Positions 1-6,706 of a stretch of DNA of 8,761 bases are shown piece after piece. This DNA comes from Chloroflexota bacterium (GTDB lineage: Bacteria; Chloroflexota; Dehalococcoidia; UBA2247; RBG-13-53-26), in the NCBI GenBank assembly GCA_017885485.1, contig JAFNFZ010000101.1, positions 1 through 8,761 of the forward strand, in the 5' to 3' direction. The position numbers and the translations under genes are program-made. Numbering within the stretch: the stretch's first letter is position 1; every line of letters begins with the position of its first letter. The notes below the pieces were generated by a model, which was not told the origin of the DNA, ran no database searches, and saw only the letters and a program-made list of their open reading frames with translations.

Positions 1-970
1 AGAGGACTCCTCCGGAAGGATTGACGGGCAATTTGCCTCCCATCTGGGTCACGCCGCTGTCAATCATCGTTCCCCCTCCGCCCTGACCGCAGAACCCCAA
101 ACCCTCATACCACATGAGCTCCATGTATGAGAAGGCATCGTAGACTTCAGCGACATCGATCTCCCGTGAAGGATCGCCTATTCCAGCCATCCGGTAGGCC
201 TTCTTGGCTGCCGCTTCCAGTGGCTGTGAGTAGGTCAAGTCCCTCTCCCCCAGACGGTAAGCATCCGTGCAGTGCGCCACGCCTCTGACCCAGACCGGTT
301 TCTTGGCGATTTTTTGGGCCCTTTCCTCAGTGGCCAGGACAATAGCGCAAGCGCCATCGGAGATAGGTGAGGTATCGAGCCGCTTGATAGGCTCTGCCAG
401 CATCGGGGATTTCATAACATCAGCTACCGTGATGTCCAGAGGAACGTGGGCATACGGGTTGTTCCTGGCATTCCTGTGGTTCTTGACCGAGACCTTGGCG
501 CACTGCTCCTCGGTAACTCCAAATCGATGCATGTATGCCCTGGCCTGCAGCGCACAAGAAGAAATGGCATCCATTCCCAGGAGCCTGTCGTAGATGGGGT
601 CGAAAGCTTGGTTGAAGATCTTTCTCGGAGACCCCTCGGAGACCTTGCAGTGGGTGGTCACCATGGTAGTACCGTATACGCCTGAAAGTGTCCTCATCAG
701 GCCGTAGAAGGCACTGAGGGTTCCATCGCCCTCTACATTGGTGGCGTCCCGGCCGTAGGACCCCGCTGCCTCCGCCACCGCCATGCAGGCGATAGTCCGC
801 CCGTCAAAGAAGTCATTGGTGGTGGTAACAACATTGTCGATATCACTCAGTTCCATGCCTGCGTCGTCTAGCGCCTTCCGTGTCGCTTCATAGACTAGCT
901 CGGCAAAGTTCTTCGTTTTCCCTCTTTCGTACTTGGTTTGCCCGACGCCAACTACAGCTACTCTTTCCAT
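1..970 (-). CDS. Thiolase-fold protein lacking the nucleophilic Cys, probable DUF35-partnered aldolase/thiolase-like enzyme (3' end outside window)
   Basis: The fold is that of the SCP-x/lipid-transfer thiolases. It opens with MERVAVVGVGQTKY and holds 323 residues here; the C-terminal part, including the expected GHPxGATG loop, lies before base 1. In true thiolases the segment near residue 79 reads VENACASG with the nucleophilic Cys; here residues 79-86 read VEGDGTLS, so Gly83 replaces Cys. The family's HDCFS motif is YDAFS, with Tyr277 in place of His. Loss of the Cys argues against ordinary thiolysis. Known relatives with a rebuilt active site and a DUF35 partner include the steroid retro-aldolase Ltp2, which uses tyrosines. 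The ATG lies 3 bases after the stop of the DUF35 gene, and a weak AAAGGGG site sits in the end of that gene, suggesting translational coupling and a complex. The fold is secure; the reaction is inference. Confidence 0.85.
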   Translation of the reverse strand, partial: MERVAVVGVGQTKYERGKTKNFAELVYEATRKALDDAGMELSDIDNVVTTTNDFFDGRTIACMAVAEAAGSYGRDATNVEGDGTLSAFYGLMRTLSGVYGTTMVTTHCKVSEGSPRKIFNQAFDPIYDRLLGMDAISSCALQARAYMHRFGVTEEQCAKVSVKNHRNARNNPYAHVPLDITVADVMKSPMLAEPIKRLDTSPISDGACAIVLATEERAQKIAKKPVWVRGVAHCTDAYRLGERDLTYSQPLEAAAKKAYRMAGIGDPSREIDVAEVYDAFSYMELMWYEGLGFCGQGGGGTMIDSGVTQMGGKLPVNPSGGVL

Positions 971-973
971 GGC

Positions 974-1459
974 CTACTTTGCCCCTTTGACAGGCTTGAA
1001 GTACTGGATGTCCAGATAGTTGCCCTCCGGTTTCTCCTTGAAGACTGCCTTCATCTTCATGCCTTCCTTCAGAGCTTTCAGGGTTGCCTCTCCTATGAGA
1101 TGGGTCATGCCTGTGTCGGCGCCATCCAGTCTGATGATGCCGTAGGCGAAAGGTGCCTTGAGCGGATGCAACTCCGGCTCATGGTAATGCACAACGGTGA
1201 ACGTCTGCAGAGTGCCCTCGTGGCTTACCTCCACCCACTCACTCAAATGGCTGAAGCACCGGTGACACGTCTTTTTGGGAGGAACCAGGACATGCCGGCA
1301 TCTAGGGCAGCGAACTCCATAGATCTTCCTATCGCGCAGGCCGGTGTAGAACTTGCTTGCCACCGCACCTGCTGCCCAAGTGTAGGGGACACGGATTACC
1401 CCCTGGTGGATCAGCAGGCCGTCCCTTTCCCTAACCTCCAGGACTGTCTCATTCTCCAT
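974..1459 (-). CDS. DUF35 family zinc-ribbon/OB-fold acyl-CoA-associated protein
   Basis: This 161-residue protein has the DUF35 layout: an N-terminal helical segment, a rubredoxin-like zinc ribbon with Cys51-x2-Cys54 and Cys65-x2-Cys68, then an OB-fold from about residue 75 to the C terminus (EGTLQTFTVV, then APFAYGIIRLDG). Proteins of this family bind thiolase-fold enzymes and help hold acyl-CoA substrates. Documented cases are the DUF35 domain of ChsH2 with Ltp2, BbsA with BbsB, and archaeal proteins between thiolase and HMG-CoA synthase. The gene lies directly before the Cys-less thiolase with a 3-base gap, as such pairs usually do. The ATG at 1459 has a strong GGAGG site 5 bases upstream. 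Upstream lies a 123-base spacer to the MaoC gene. Family is confident; the partner is inferred from adjacency. Confidence 0.9.
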   Translation of the reverse strand: MENETVLEVRERDGLLIHQGVIRVPYTWAAGAVASKFYTGLRDRKIYGVRCPRCRHVLVPPKKTCHRCFSHLSEWVEVSHEGTLQTFTVVHYHEPELHPLKAPFAYGIIRLDGADTGMTHLIGEATLKALKEGMKMKAVFKEKPEGNYLDIQYFKPVKGAK

Positions 1460-1582
1460 TCCATCCTCCAGAAGTAGTCTGACGAGCTGCAGTAGTCACA
1501 GGAACTCACGGACAAACATACCCAGAACAGTACACCGCCAACTCAGGACACCTCAGGCAGAGCCACCGCTCCGCCGCGACTC

Positions 1583-2023
1583 TCATTGCTTGCGCTTCGC
1601 TATGAGACTCCGCATGGTGCCCACCACCACTTCCTCCTGCCTCTGATTCCTGACAGTCTGCCGGAAAGTGACCACCCCGCCACGTTCATCCTTCTCCCGT
1701 TTCTCTACCACCTCGAATTCCACGTGAATGGTGTCGAGCAACTTCACCGGAGCAACAAACCTCAGTTTCTCGATTCCGTAGAACGCCATAATGTCGATTT
1801 CAGAGAGAGGGAGCAAGCCCGACGCGATGGACAAGACCAGAAAACCGTGCGCAATCCTTTCCTTGAATGGCCCCTGCTTGGCGTACTCCACATTCGTGTG
1901 GAGTGGGTGCCAGTCTCCGCTGACAGCCGAAAACATGACGATATCAGCCTCTGTGATAGTTCTTCCCCGGGTAACGATCTTGTCGCCGACCTGGAAATCC
2001 TCGAAATGCCTCATCTGTGCCAC
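1583..2023 (-). CDS. MaoC-like hot-dog enoyl-CoA hydratase (R-specific type)
   Basis: A 146-residue single hot-dog domain protein. Residues 35-44 read SGDWHPLHTN, the hydratase-2 motif, with catalytic-type Asp37 and His42; the usual Asn of GDxNPxH is His39. Length fits single-domain (R)-specific enoyl-CoA hydratases. The expected reaction is hydration of a trans-2-enoyl-CoA to the (R)-3-hydroxyacyl-CoA. The start is GTG at 2023: GGAGAG lies 8 bases upstream, whereas the ATG three codons later would sit about 17 bases from that site. It lies 54 bases after the acyl-CoA dehydrogenase gene and before the DUF35 gene. This order recalls steroid side-chain clusters, where a MaoC hydratase feeds a DUF35/thiolase-fold aldolase. 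Other MaoC functions, such as dehydration of unusual acyl-CoAs, cannot be excluded. Confidence 0.88.
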   Translation of the reverse strand: MAQMRHFEDFQVGDKIVTRGRTITEADIVMFSAVSGDWHPLHTNVEYAKQGPFKERIAHGFLVLSIASGLLPLSEIDIMAFYGIEKLRFVAPVKLLDTIHVEFEVVEKREKDERGGVVTFRQTVRNQRQEEVVVGTMRSLIAKRKQ

Positions 2024-2031
2024 AGTATCAT

Positions 2032-2037
2032 CTCTCC
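2032..2037 (-). promoter_or_regulatory. Ribosome binding site supporting a GTG start for the MaoC gene
   Basis: The minus strand reads GGAGAG, then 8 bases, then GTG at 2023. The next in-frame ATG (2014) is too far from this site, and no better site precedes it. Confidence 0.6.
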
Positions 2038-2077
2038 GCGGGCATCCTGTTCCTGGTAGAAACTGCCTTCCCCCTGA

Positions 2078-3238
2078 TCACTCTCTCAGCAACTCACGCG
2101 CGATTATTATCTTCCGTATTTCGGATGTGCCGGCACCGATCTCTCCCAACTTCACGTCCCTCAGCAGGCGGTTCACCGGATAGTCCATCATATAGCTGTA
2201 CCCTCCATGGATCTGAACGGCATGCAGCACGGCCTGGGTAGACACTTGCCCTGCCAGTAGAAGGGCAGCGGCCGCCAGCTTGTTGATCTCGGAACCCTTA
2301 CCCCCTCTGTGGGCCCTCTCCGCCATGGTAGCTGCCTTGTACATCAGCAGTCTCGCCGACTCTATCCCAACGTACATGTCAACCAGCTTCTCCTGGATCA
2401 GTTGAAACTGGCCGATGGGCTGTCCGAACTGCACCCTCTCCTTGGCGTACTTCAGTGATAACTCTAGCGCCCTCTCCGCCATTCCCAGTGTCCAGCCTGT
2501 CCCCGCTACCCTTTCCATATCCAGACCACTCATCATAACGCTCACACCTTGGTTCAACCCGCCCAGGATGTTCTCCTCAGGGACACGGTATTCGTCGAAT
2601 ATCAGCTCACCGGTCGGCGAGCCCCTCTCTCCCATCTTGTCCAGATGCCTGGCGGCGAATGTACCCTGATACCCAGGCTCCACAATGAAGGCGGTGATGC
2701 CTTTTGCCCCTTTCTCAGGCTCAGTCTTGGCATAAACGATCATAGCGCCGGCAACAGTCCCGTTAGTGATGAAGGTCTTGATGCCACTCAGAAGGTAGTA
2801 CTTGCCATGCCGTTTCGCCCTCATTTGAATACCTACTGCATCAGAGCCAGCATCGGGCTCTGTTAACGCGAGAGCTCCTAGCTTCTCACCCCTGCACAAT
2901 GGCGGCAGATATTGCTGTCGCTGCTCTTCATCCCCATTCCGGTACAGGTTGTCACAGCAGAGATTTGAGTGGGCGTGACACGACAGACTCAGCGCCGGGC
3001 AGATTCGGCTCATCTGTTCCAGGCAAACGCACTGTGCCAGATAGTCCATGCCCGAGCCGCCGTATTCCTCTGGAACGGTAACCCCCATCCAGCCGAGGTC
3101 GCCCAGCTTCTTCCACACCCAGTCCGGCAGCCTGTCTTCCCTATCGATCTGCTCAGCAATAGGGCCGATCTCCCGTAACATGAAATCGTAGACCGACTCC
3201 GCCAGCATTTTGTGAGCTTCGCTGAGCTCAAAATCCAT
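2078..3238 (-). CDS. Acyl-CoA dehydrogenase, isovaleryl-CoA dehydrogenase-like active site
   Basis: At 386 residues this is a full-length FAD-dependent acyl-CoA dehydrogenase. The first family signature is at residues 124-136 (ALTEPDAGSDAVG). The second spans about 342-361 (QIHGGYSY to RLLRD), with Ser348 where the usual pattern has Gly. The C terminus carries EIGAGTSEIRK. Most members have the catalytic base in YEGT near the C terminus; here that place is Ala369. Glu242 in the helix segment SGLDMERV matches the relocated base of isovaleryl-CoA dehydrogenase. Expected reaction: alpha,beta-dehydrogenation of an acyl-CoA, perhaps branched or bulky, with electrons passed to electron-transferring flavoprotein. 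The ATG at 3238 has AGAAGG 8 bases upstream. The gene lies between the enoyl-CoA hydratase and the MaoC gene. Substrate is unknown. Confidence 0.93.
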   Translation of the reverse strand: MDFELSEAHKMLAESVYDFMLREIGPIAEQIDREDRLPDWVWKKLGDLGWMGVTVPEEYGGSGMDYLAQCVCLEQMSRICPALSLSCHAHSNLCCDNLYRNGDEEQRQQYLPPLCRGEKLGALALTEPDAGSDAVGIQMRAKRHGKYYLLSGIKTFITNGTVAGAMIVYAKTEPEKGAKGITAFIVEPGYQGTFAARHLDKMGERGSPTGELIFDEYRVPEENILGGLNQGVSVMMSGLDMERVAGTGWTLGMAERALELSLKYAKERVQFGQPIGQFQLIQEKLVDMYVGIESARLLMYKAATMAERAHRGGKGSEINKLAAAALLLAGQVSTQAVLHAVQIHGGYSYMMDYPVNRLLRDVKLGEIGAGTSEIRKIIIARELLRE

Positions 3239-3285
3239 GGCTTTTGCCTTCTTTCTACCGCGTGCAGTGCCTCAAGTAGCCACGG

Positions 3286-4077
3286 CTATCTGCCCTTGAA
3301 TTCAGGTCTTCGTTTTTCGATAAAGGCTTTCGTGCCCTCTTTCGCATCTTCCGTGCCGCATGCAGCACCGAAACACTCTGCCTCGTAATACAGCGCCCGG
3401 TTGATATCCATGTCCATTCCATTGTTCACTGCCAGTTTCACCAATCCCAGTGCGATGGGGCCTTTTGAAACAAGCCTTTCTACTAGCCCGTCCACCGCCT
3501 TATCCAGTTCTTCGGCTGGAACAACCTTGTTCACCAATCCAAGCCTATGAGCTTCGGCAGCGGGGATCATCTCCCCCAGCATATTCATTTCGACAGCCTT
3601 GGTTTTGCCCATCAACCTTGTCAGCCTCTGGGTACCCCCCATACCGGGAATAATGCCCAAGTTTATCTCCGGTTGCCCAAAGGCCGCCTTGTCAGAGGCA
3701 ATCCTGAAGTCGCAGGACATAGCCACTTCATTCCCTCCACCAAGACAGAGTCCGTTTATCTTGGCCACCACAGGCTTGCGGATTCTCTCGATGAGAGTCG
3801 TCAGCGACTGCGCACGGAGTGAGAAATCACGCGCCTGTACTCCACTCAACACCGCCAATTCGCCAATGTCTGCGCCGGCGCAGAAAGCCCGGTCTCCGGC
3901 ACCAGTGATGACGATGACCCGAATGTTGTCGTCAGCTTCTGCATCGACAAGGGCATCGCTCATTTCATTTGCCACTGTGGTGTTCAGCGCATTCATCAGC
4001 TTGGGCCGGTTAATGGTTATGGCGGCAGCCCTGCCTTTCTTCTCATATATGATCAACTGATATTCCTTCTGTGACAT
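3286..4077 (-). CDS. Enoyl-CoA hydratase (crotonase family, canonical active site)
   Basis: With the ATG at 4077 the protein is 263 residues, the normal crotonase length. The oxyanion-hole region FCAGAD is at 65-70 and LGGGNEVAMSCD at 112-123. Glu117 (in GGGNE) and Glu137 (in GQPEINLG) match the two catalytic glutamates of rat mitochondrial hydratase, E144 and E164. The usual PGMGGTQRL loop follows. It should hydrate trans-2-enoyl-CoA to (S)-3-hydroxyacyl-CoA, the substrate of the dehydrogenase encoded just upstream. A TTG at 4095 could lengthen it by six residues, but AAGGGGG six bases before the ATG favours the shorter form. The gap to the upstream gene is 21 bases. Function is well supported; chain-length preference is unknown. 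Confidence 0.93.
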   Translation of the reverse strand: MSQKEYQLIIYEKKGRAAAITINRPKLMNALNTTVANEMSDALVDAEADDNIRVIVITGAGDRAFCAGADIGELAVLSGVQARDFSLRAQSLTTLIERIRKPVVAKINGLCLGGGNEVAMSCDFRIASDKAAFGQPEINLGIIPGMGGTQRLTRLMGKTKAVEMNMLGEMIPAAEAHRLGLVNKVVPAEELDKAVDGLVERLVSKGPIALGLVKLAVNNGMDMDINRALYYEAECFGAACGTEDAKEGTKAFIEKRRPEFKGR

Positions 4078-4083
4078 CTCACA

Positions 4084-4090
4084 CCCCCTT
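4084..4090 (-). promoter_or_regulatory. Ribosome binding site fixing the enoyl-CoA hydratase start
   Basis: The minus strand reads AAGGGGG, then six bases, then the ATG at 4077. This favours that ATG over the in-frame TTG at 4095, which lies upstream of the site. Confidence 0.6.
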
Positions 4091-4098
4091 ACCAAGAG

Positions 4099-4962
4099 TC
4101 AGCCCTTAGTGAACATGGTGTAGAATCCCTTGCCGACCTTCCTCCCCACATAGCCAGACTCCACTATCCTTCTCAATATCGGAGCTGCCTTGTATCTCTC
4201 CCATCCTGTCTGTTGGTATATGGAGTCAGCCATATCGAGAACAACGTCAGCGCCGGCCAGATCGATCATCTCAAATAGGCCGATAGGCCAGTTGAACGCC
4301 AGTTTGCAGATCTTGTCTATGTCCTCAACATCTGCCAGGTCCTCCTGCAGTATCTTGAGTGCCTCGTTTCCGGCTGCATTGATTATCCTGTTAGCCACAA
4401 ATCCCGGTGAGTCCTTGACCACAACAGGCTCCTTGCCCAGGGATTTGCCGAAATCGACGCTGATGCGTACAGTCTCATCAGAAGTGAGCAGCGATTTGAC
4501 CACCTCTATCAGTCGCATCATGGCTACTGGATTGAAGAAATGCATACCTATGAATTTGTCTGGCCGCTTGGTTGCTGATGAAAGCAGACTTATGGGTATT
4601 GAGGATGTATTGCTGGCAATGATCGTCCTCTCAGGACATATCTCCTCCAGCTGTCTGAGCACAGGCTGTTTCACATCAGCCCGCTCAAATACTGCCTCGA
4701 TCACATAGTCGGCAGCCTTAGCTGCCTCCTTCATGTCTGTCGTTCCCTTCACCCGGGCCAGGATCTGGTCTGCGTCCGCCTGTTGTATTGTGCCCTTCTT
4801 GACCATTCTGCCCAGGCTATTGCTGATGCCACCCATGCCTCGATCAATGAGTTCTTGCCTAATGTCAAGCATGGCAACTTCGTAGCCCGACTGGGCCACC
4901 ACCTGCGCTATGCCGCTGCCCATTGTGCCCGCCCCTACCACACATACTTTCTTGATGTCCAT
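4099..4962 (-). CDS. 3-hydroxyacyl-CoA dehydrogenase (3-hydroxybutyryl-CoA dehydrogenase type)
   Basis: This 287-residue protein is a complete single-function dehydrogenase. The N-terminal Rossmann fold shows GAGTMG at residues 10-15 and Asp33 at the end of the second strand, which indicates NAD preference. Catalytic residues appear at Ser120 (SNTSS), His141 (MHFFNP), Glu153 (RLIEVV) and Asn191 (PGFVANR), each offset by 17 from human HADH Ser137, His158, Glu170 and Asn208. It oxidises (S)-3-hydroxyacyl-CoA to 3-oxoacyl-CoA. The start is the ATG at 4962, with AAGGAGG six bases upstream; a GTG at 4980 would place that site inside the gene. It follows the divergent crotonase after 98 bases and precedes the canonical hydratase by 21 bases. 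Substrate range could be short-chain or ring-derived. Confidence 0.94.
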   Translation of the reverse strand: MDIKKVCVVGAGTMGSGIAQVVAQSGYEVAMLDIRQELIDRGMGGISNSLGRMVKKGTIQQADADQILARVKGTTDMKEAAKAADYVIEAVFERADVKQPVLRQLEEICPERTIIASNTSSIPISLLSSATKRPDKFIGMHFFNPVAMMRLIEVVKSLLTSDETVRISVDFGKSLGKEPVVVKDSPGFVANRIINAAGNEALKILQEDLADVEDIDKICKLAFNWPIGLFEMIDLAGADVVLDMADSIYQQTGWERYKAAPILRRIVESGYVGRKVGKGFYTMFTKG

Positions 4963-4968
4963 GAATGC

Positions 4969-4975
4969 CCTCCTT
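4969..4975 (-). promoter_or_regulatory. Strong ribosome binding site fixing the hydroxyacyl-CoA dehydrogenase start
   Basis: The minus strand reads AAGGAGG, then six bases, then the ATG at 4962. It is among the strongest sites in the window and rules against the upstream GTG at 4980. Confidence 0.75.
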
Positions 4976-5060
4976 CTCACTATCAGACTGATCTCTCATG
5001 GGATCAACCGGCCCTCCTCCAGTGTTTCCACCTGCCGGCAATCCATACCGAAGAGGCATT

Positions 5061-5825
5061 CTATTTGCCCGTGAAGTTGGGCTTTCGCTTCTCCACGAAT
5101 GCCTTTCTGGCTTCCGCGACGTCCTCGGTGGCGAAGACTGCCGGCATTATCCCCAATGCAAAGTCCCAGTCTTCGTGAGATCTACGATTCAGTATTCGTT
5201 TTATGGCGGCCTGTGCAAAGGGTGCGCCATTCTTCAGTTTGTCACACACCCTCGCCACCTCTTCCTTCAACCGATCATGAGGAACAACAGTGTTCACCAG
5301 CCCAATAGCTTTGGCTTCTTCGGCGGTGATATCGTTTGCCATCAGCGACAGGTAGGCAATGCGGTGCTTGCCCATTATCTCCATGCCCCGAGTCAGTGTC
5401 TCGATGGGAATGGCCCCGTGGTTGATTTCCCTTATGCTGAACTTTGCCCGGTCTGAGGCAATGACAATGTCACCTGTCAGCGTGATTCCCGTGCCGAATC
5501 CGTAGGCAATACCATTGACCGCCATGACCACAGGTTTCGGCATGTATTCAAAGTGATTGAAGGTCTTGGCGACCAGTTCCATGAAATACATCCCGGCGCT
5601 CACCTTCTGAAAGTCGAAGCCTGCAACATCAGCCCCTGCGGAGAAAACGTCATCCTGACCTGTCAATACGACTACCCTGATATCGACATCTTCCTCGATA
5701 TCGGTAAGGGCCGCATCCAACTCTTTGAACACCTGATGGTTCGCTGCGTTCTTCTTCTCCATCCGATTGAAGATGATGGTCGCTACCTTGTCTTCCTTCT
5801 CCACCTTTATGGTCTCGTACCCCAT
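5061..5825 (-). CDS. Divergent crotonase-fold enzyme with only one catalytic Glu (isomerase or C-C hydrolase candidate)
   Basis: A 254-residue crotonase-family protein: FSAGAD at 61-66 for the oxyanion hole, NGIAYGFGTG at 104-113, and C-terminal FVEKRKPNFTGK. The first catalytic Glu of hydratases (E144 of the rat enzyme, in GGGCE) is Gly113. The second (E164) is kept as Glu133 in SIREINHG. The usual GAGGTQ loop is replaced by IPIETLTRG. A single Glu here fits enoyl-CoA isomerases; loss of the first Glu with Gly in its place is also how I remember EchA20, a steroid ring-opening hydrolase. It directly follows the IpdAB-like genes, 26 bases downstream. The ATG at 5825 has GGAAGGGG seven bases upstream; a TTG at 5855 overlapping the previous stop is possible but less likely. 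Simple hydratase activity is doubtful. Confidence 0.9.
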   Translation of the reverse strand: MGYETIKVEKEDKVATIIFNRMEKKNAANHQVFKELDAALTDIEEDVDIRVVVLTGQDDVFSAGADVAGFDFQKVSAGMYFMELVAKTFNHFEYMPKPVVMAVNGIAYGFGTGITLTGDIVIASDRAKFSIREINHGAIPIETLTRGMEIMGKHRIAYLSLMANDITAEEAKAIGLVNTVVPHDRLKEEVARVCDKLKNGAPFAQAAIKRILNRRSHEDWDFALGIMPAVFATEDVAEARKAFVEKRKPNFTGK

Positions 5826-5832
5826 CTGCTTG

Positions 5833-5840
5833 CCCCTTCC
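5833..5840 (-). promoter_or_regulatory. Ribosome binding site fixing the divergent crotonase start
   Basis: The minus strand reads GGAAGGGG, then seven bases, then the ATG at 5825. It supports that start over the TTG at 5855, which overlaps the stop of the preceding gene. Confidence 0.6.
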
Positions 5841-5851
5841 TTCACACCCAA

Positions 5852-6706
5852 TCAATAGCCAAGTGCCTGGAGTTCCTTCTCCAGAATACTCTTCAGGTAG
5901 GCTGGTCTTTCCTTCCCGGGGATGAAATCAAAAGCTACCATCCCGTAGGGGTCAACCTGCTCCCTCAGAATGCGAATCTGCTCCTTTGTAGGCCTCTCGG
6001 TCTCCGGCACGTCGCCAGAAGTGTCCAGTTCAAAGCCCGTGTTGTCTACCACATCCTTCACGGCCACACCAGGATGTACTGAGGCCAACCTGAAGGGCCT
6101 GCCTTCCTCCTCTTTAACCAGAACCGCCAGATTGGTGATCAGCTTAATAGGACCTGGTCTCAGGCCGGCCTTGAGGCGTTCCTGACTGCTAATCTTCCAC
6201 CTCGTGCCGGTAACGAAATCGACCTTGGGCACCAGAGTCCTCTTGTTGTGATTGGCGAAGTATGCCAGCATCTTGCGATGCATCTTGACTACCTCGGGGG
6301 CTCCGGCTCCCCCAGGTCCTCGCAGCATGGGCTTCTGGTAGTCACCCACCACTGATATGTTGATGTTTCCATATCCATCTGCTTGAATGCTCGAAATGGG
6401 CTCAACGTCCACCCCCACACCCAGATAAAGGGAATGTATGCATTCGGTCATGTTCCAGCGGGCAACGCCTCCCTTGGTGGCCGCTGCCTCATAGGTTGCG
6501 AAGGTCAGCTGAAAAGGCAAAGCATCCACTGATGAATAAGCCATATACATGATATTGGGGGCGTGAGTTACCTTCGCCAGTATGTAGCTCACAAAGGCCA
6601 GAGGGGTGAAGGATCCCAGAATGAGGATGTCTCCATCCTCAATCTCCCTGGCAACAGCCACGCAGACCATCTCCGCCGGTGTGTAGTCTTCGGAATACTT
6701 GCTCAT
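5852..6706 (-). CDS. Class I CoA-transferase-like subunit B (glutaconate CoA-transferase B / IpdB type), catalytic Glu absent
   Basis: This 284-residue protein follows the GctB/IpdB plan: an N-terminal YTPAEMVCVAVAREI helix, QADGYGNINISVVGD in the middle, PGGAGAPEVV, then a C-terminal LASVHPGVAVKDVVDNTGF and IREQVDPYGMVAF. In glutaconate CoA-transferase the B subunit carries the Glu that forms the CoA thioester (Glu54 of the Acidaminococcus enzyme, within VESG). The matching stretch here, residues 51-64, reads NIMYMAYSSVDALP and has no Glu; the aligned residue is about Ala56. The mycobacterial IpdAB hydrolase is likewise reported to lack that Glu. The ATG overlaps the stop of the A subunit gene as ATGA, and GAGGTGA lies seven bases upstream, so the two subunits are coupled. 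Function is probably acyl-CoA hydrolysis or another non-transferase step; this is inference. Confidence 0.9.
   Translation of the reverse strand: MSKYSEDYTPAEMVCVAVAREIEDGDILILGSFTPLAFVSYILAKVTHAPNIMYMAYSSVDALPFQLTFATYEAAATKGGVARWNMTECIHSLYLGVGVDVEPISSIQADGYGNINISVVGDYQKPMLRGPGGAGAPEVVKMHRKMLAYFANHNKRTLVPKVDFVTGTRWKISSQERLKAGLRPGPIKLITNLAVLVKEEEGRPFRLASVHPGVAVKDVVDNTGFELDTSGDVPETERPTKEQIRILREQVDPYGMVAFDFIPGKERPAYLKSILEKELQALGY

Noticed and set aside
938..1477. A 179-codon plus-strand frame covering the DUF35 gene
   Set aside because: It is a shadow of a gene with a clear zinc ribbon and strong ribosome binding site, and its own translation resembles no family I know.
1460..1582. The 123-base spacer between the MaoC and DUF35 genes as a promoter or terminator; it holds a direct repeat AGTAGTC at 1473-1479 and 1491-1497
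   Set aside because: I found no stem with a T-run and no convincing -10/-35 pair, and a single 7-base direct repeat is not informative.
3599..4060. A 153-codon plus-strand frame opposite the canonical enoyl-CoA hydratase
   Set aside because: The opposite strand encodes both catalytic glutamates in context; the plus-strand translation is low-complexity Ser/Ala/Pro with no motif.
4963..5061. A 7-base inverted repeat, GAATGCC at 4963-4969 and GGCATTC at 5055-5061, bounding the 98-base spacer before the hydroxyacyl-CoA dehydrogenase gene
   Set aside because: The arms are short and over 80 bases apart, with mismatches on extension; such a pair is expected by chance. No terminator T-run is present.
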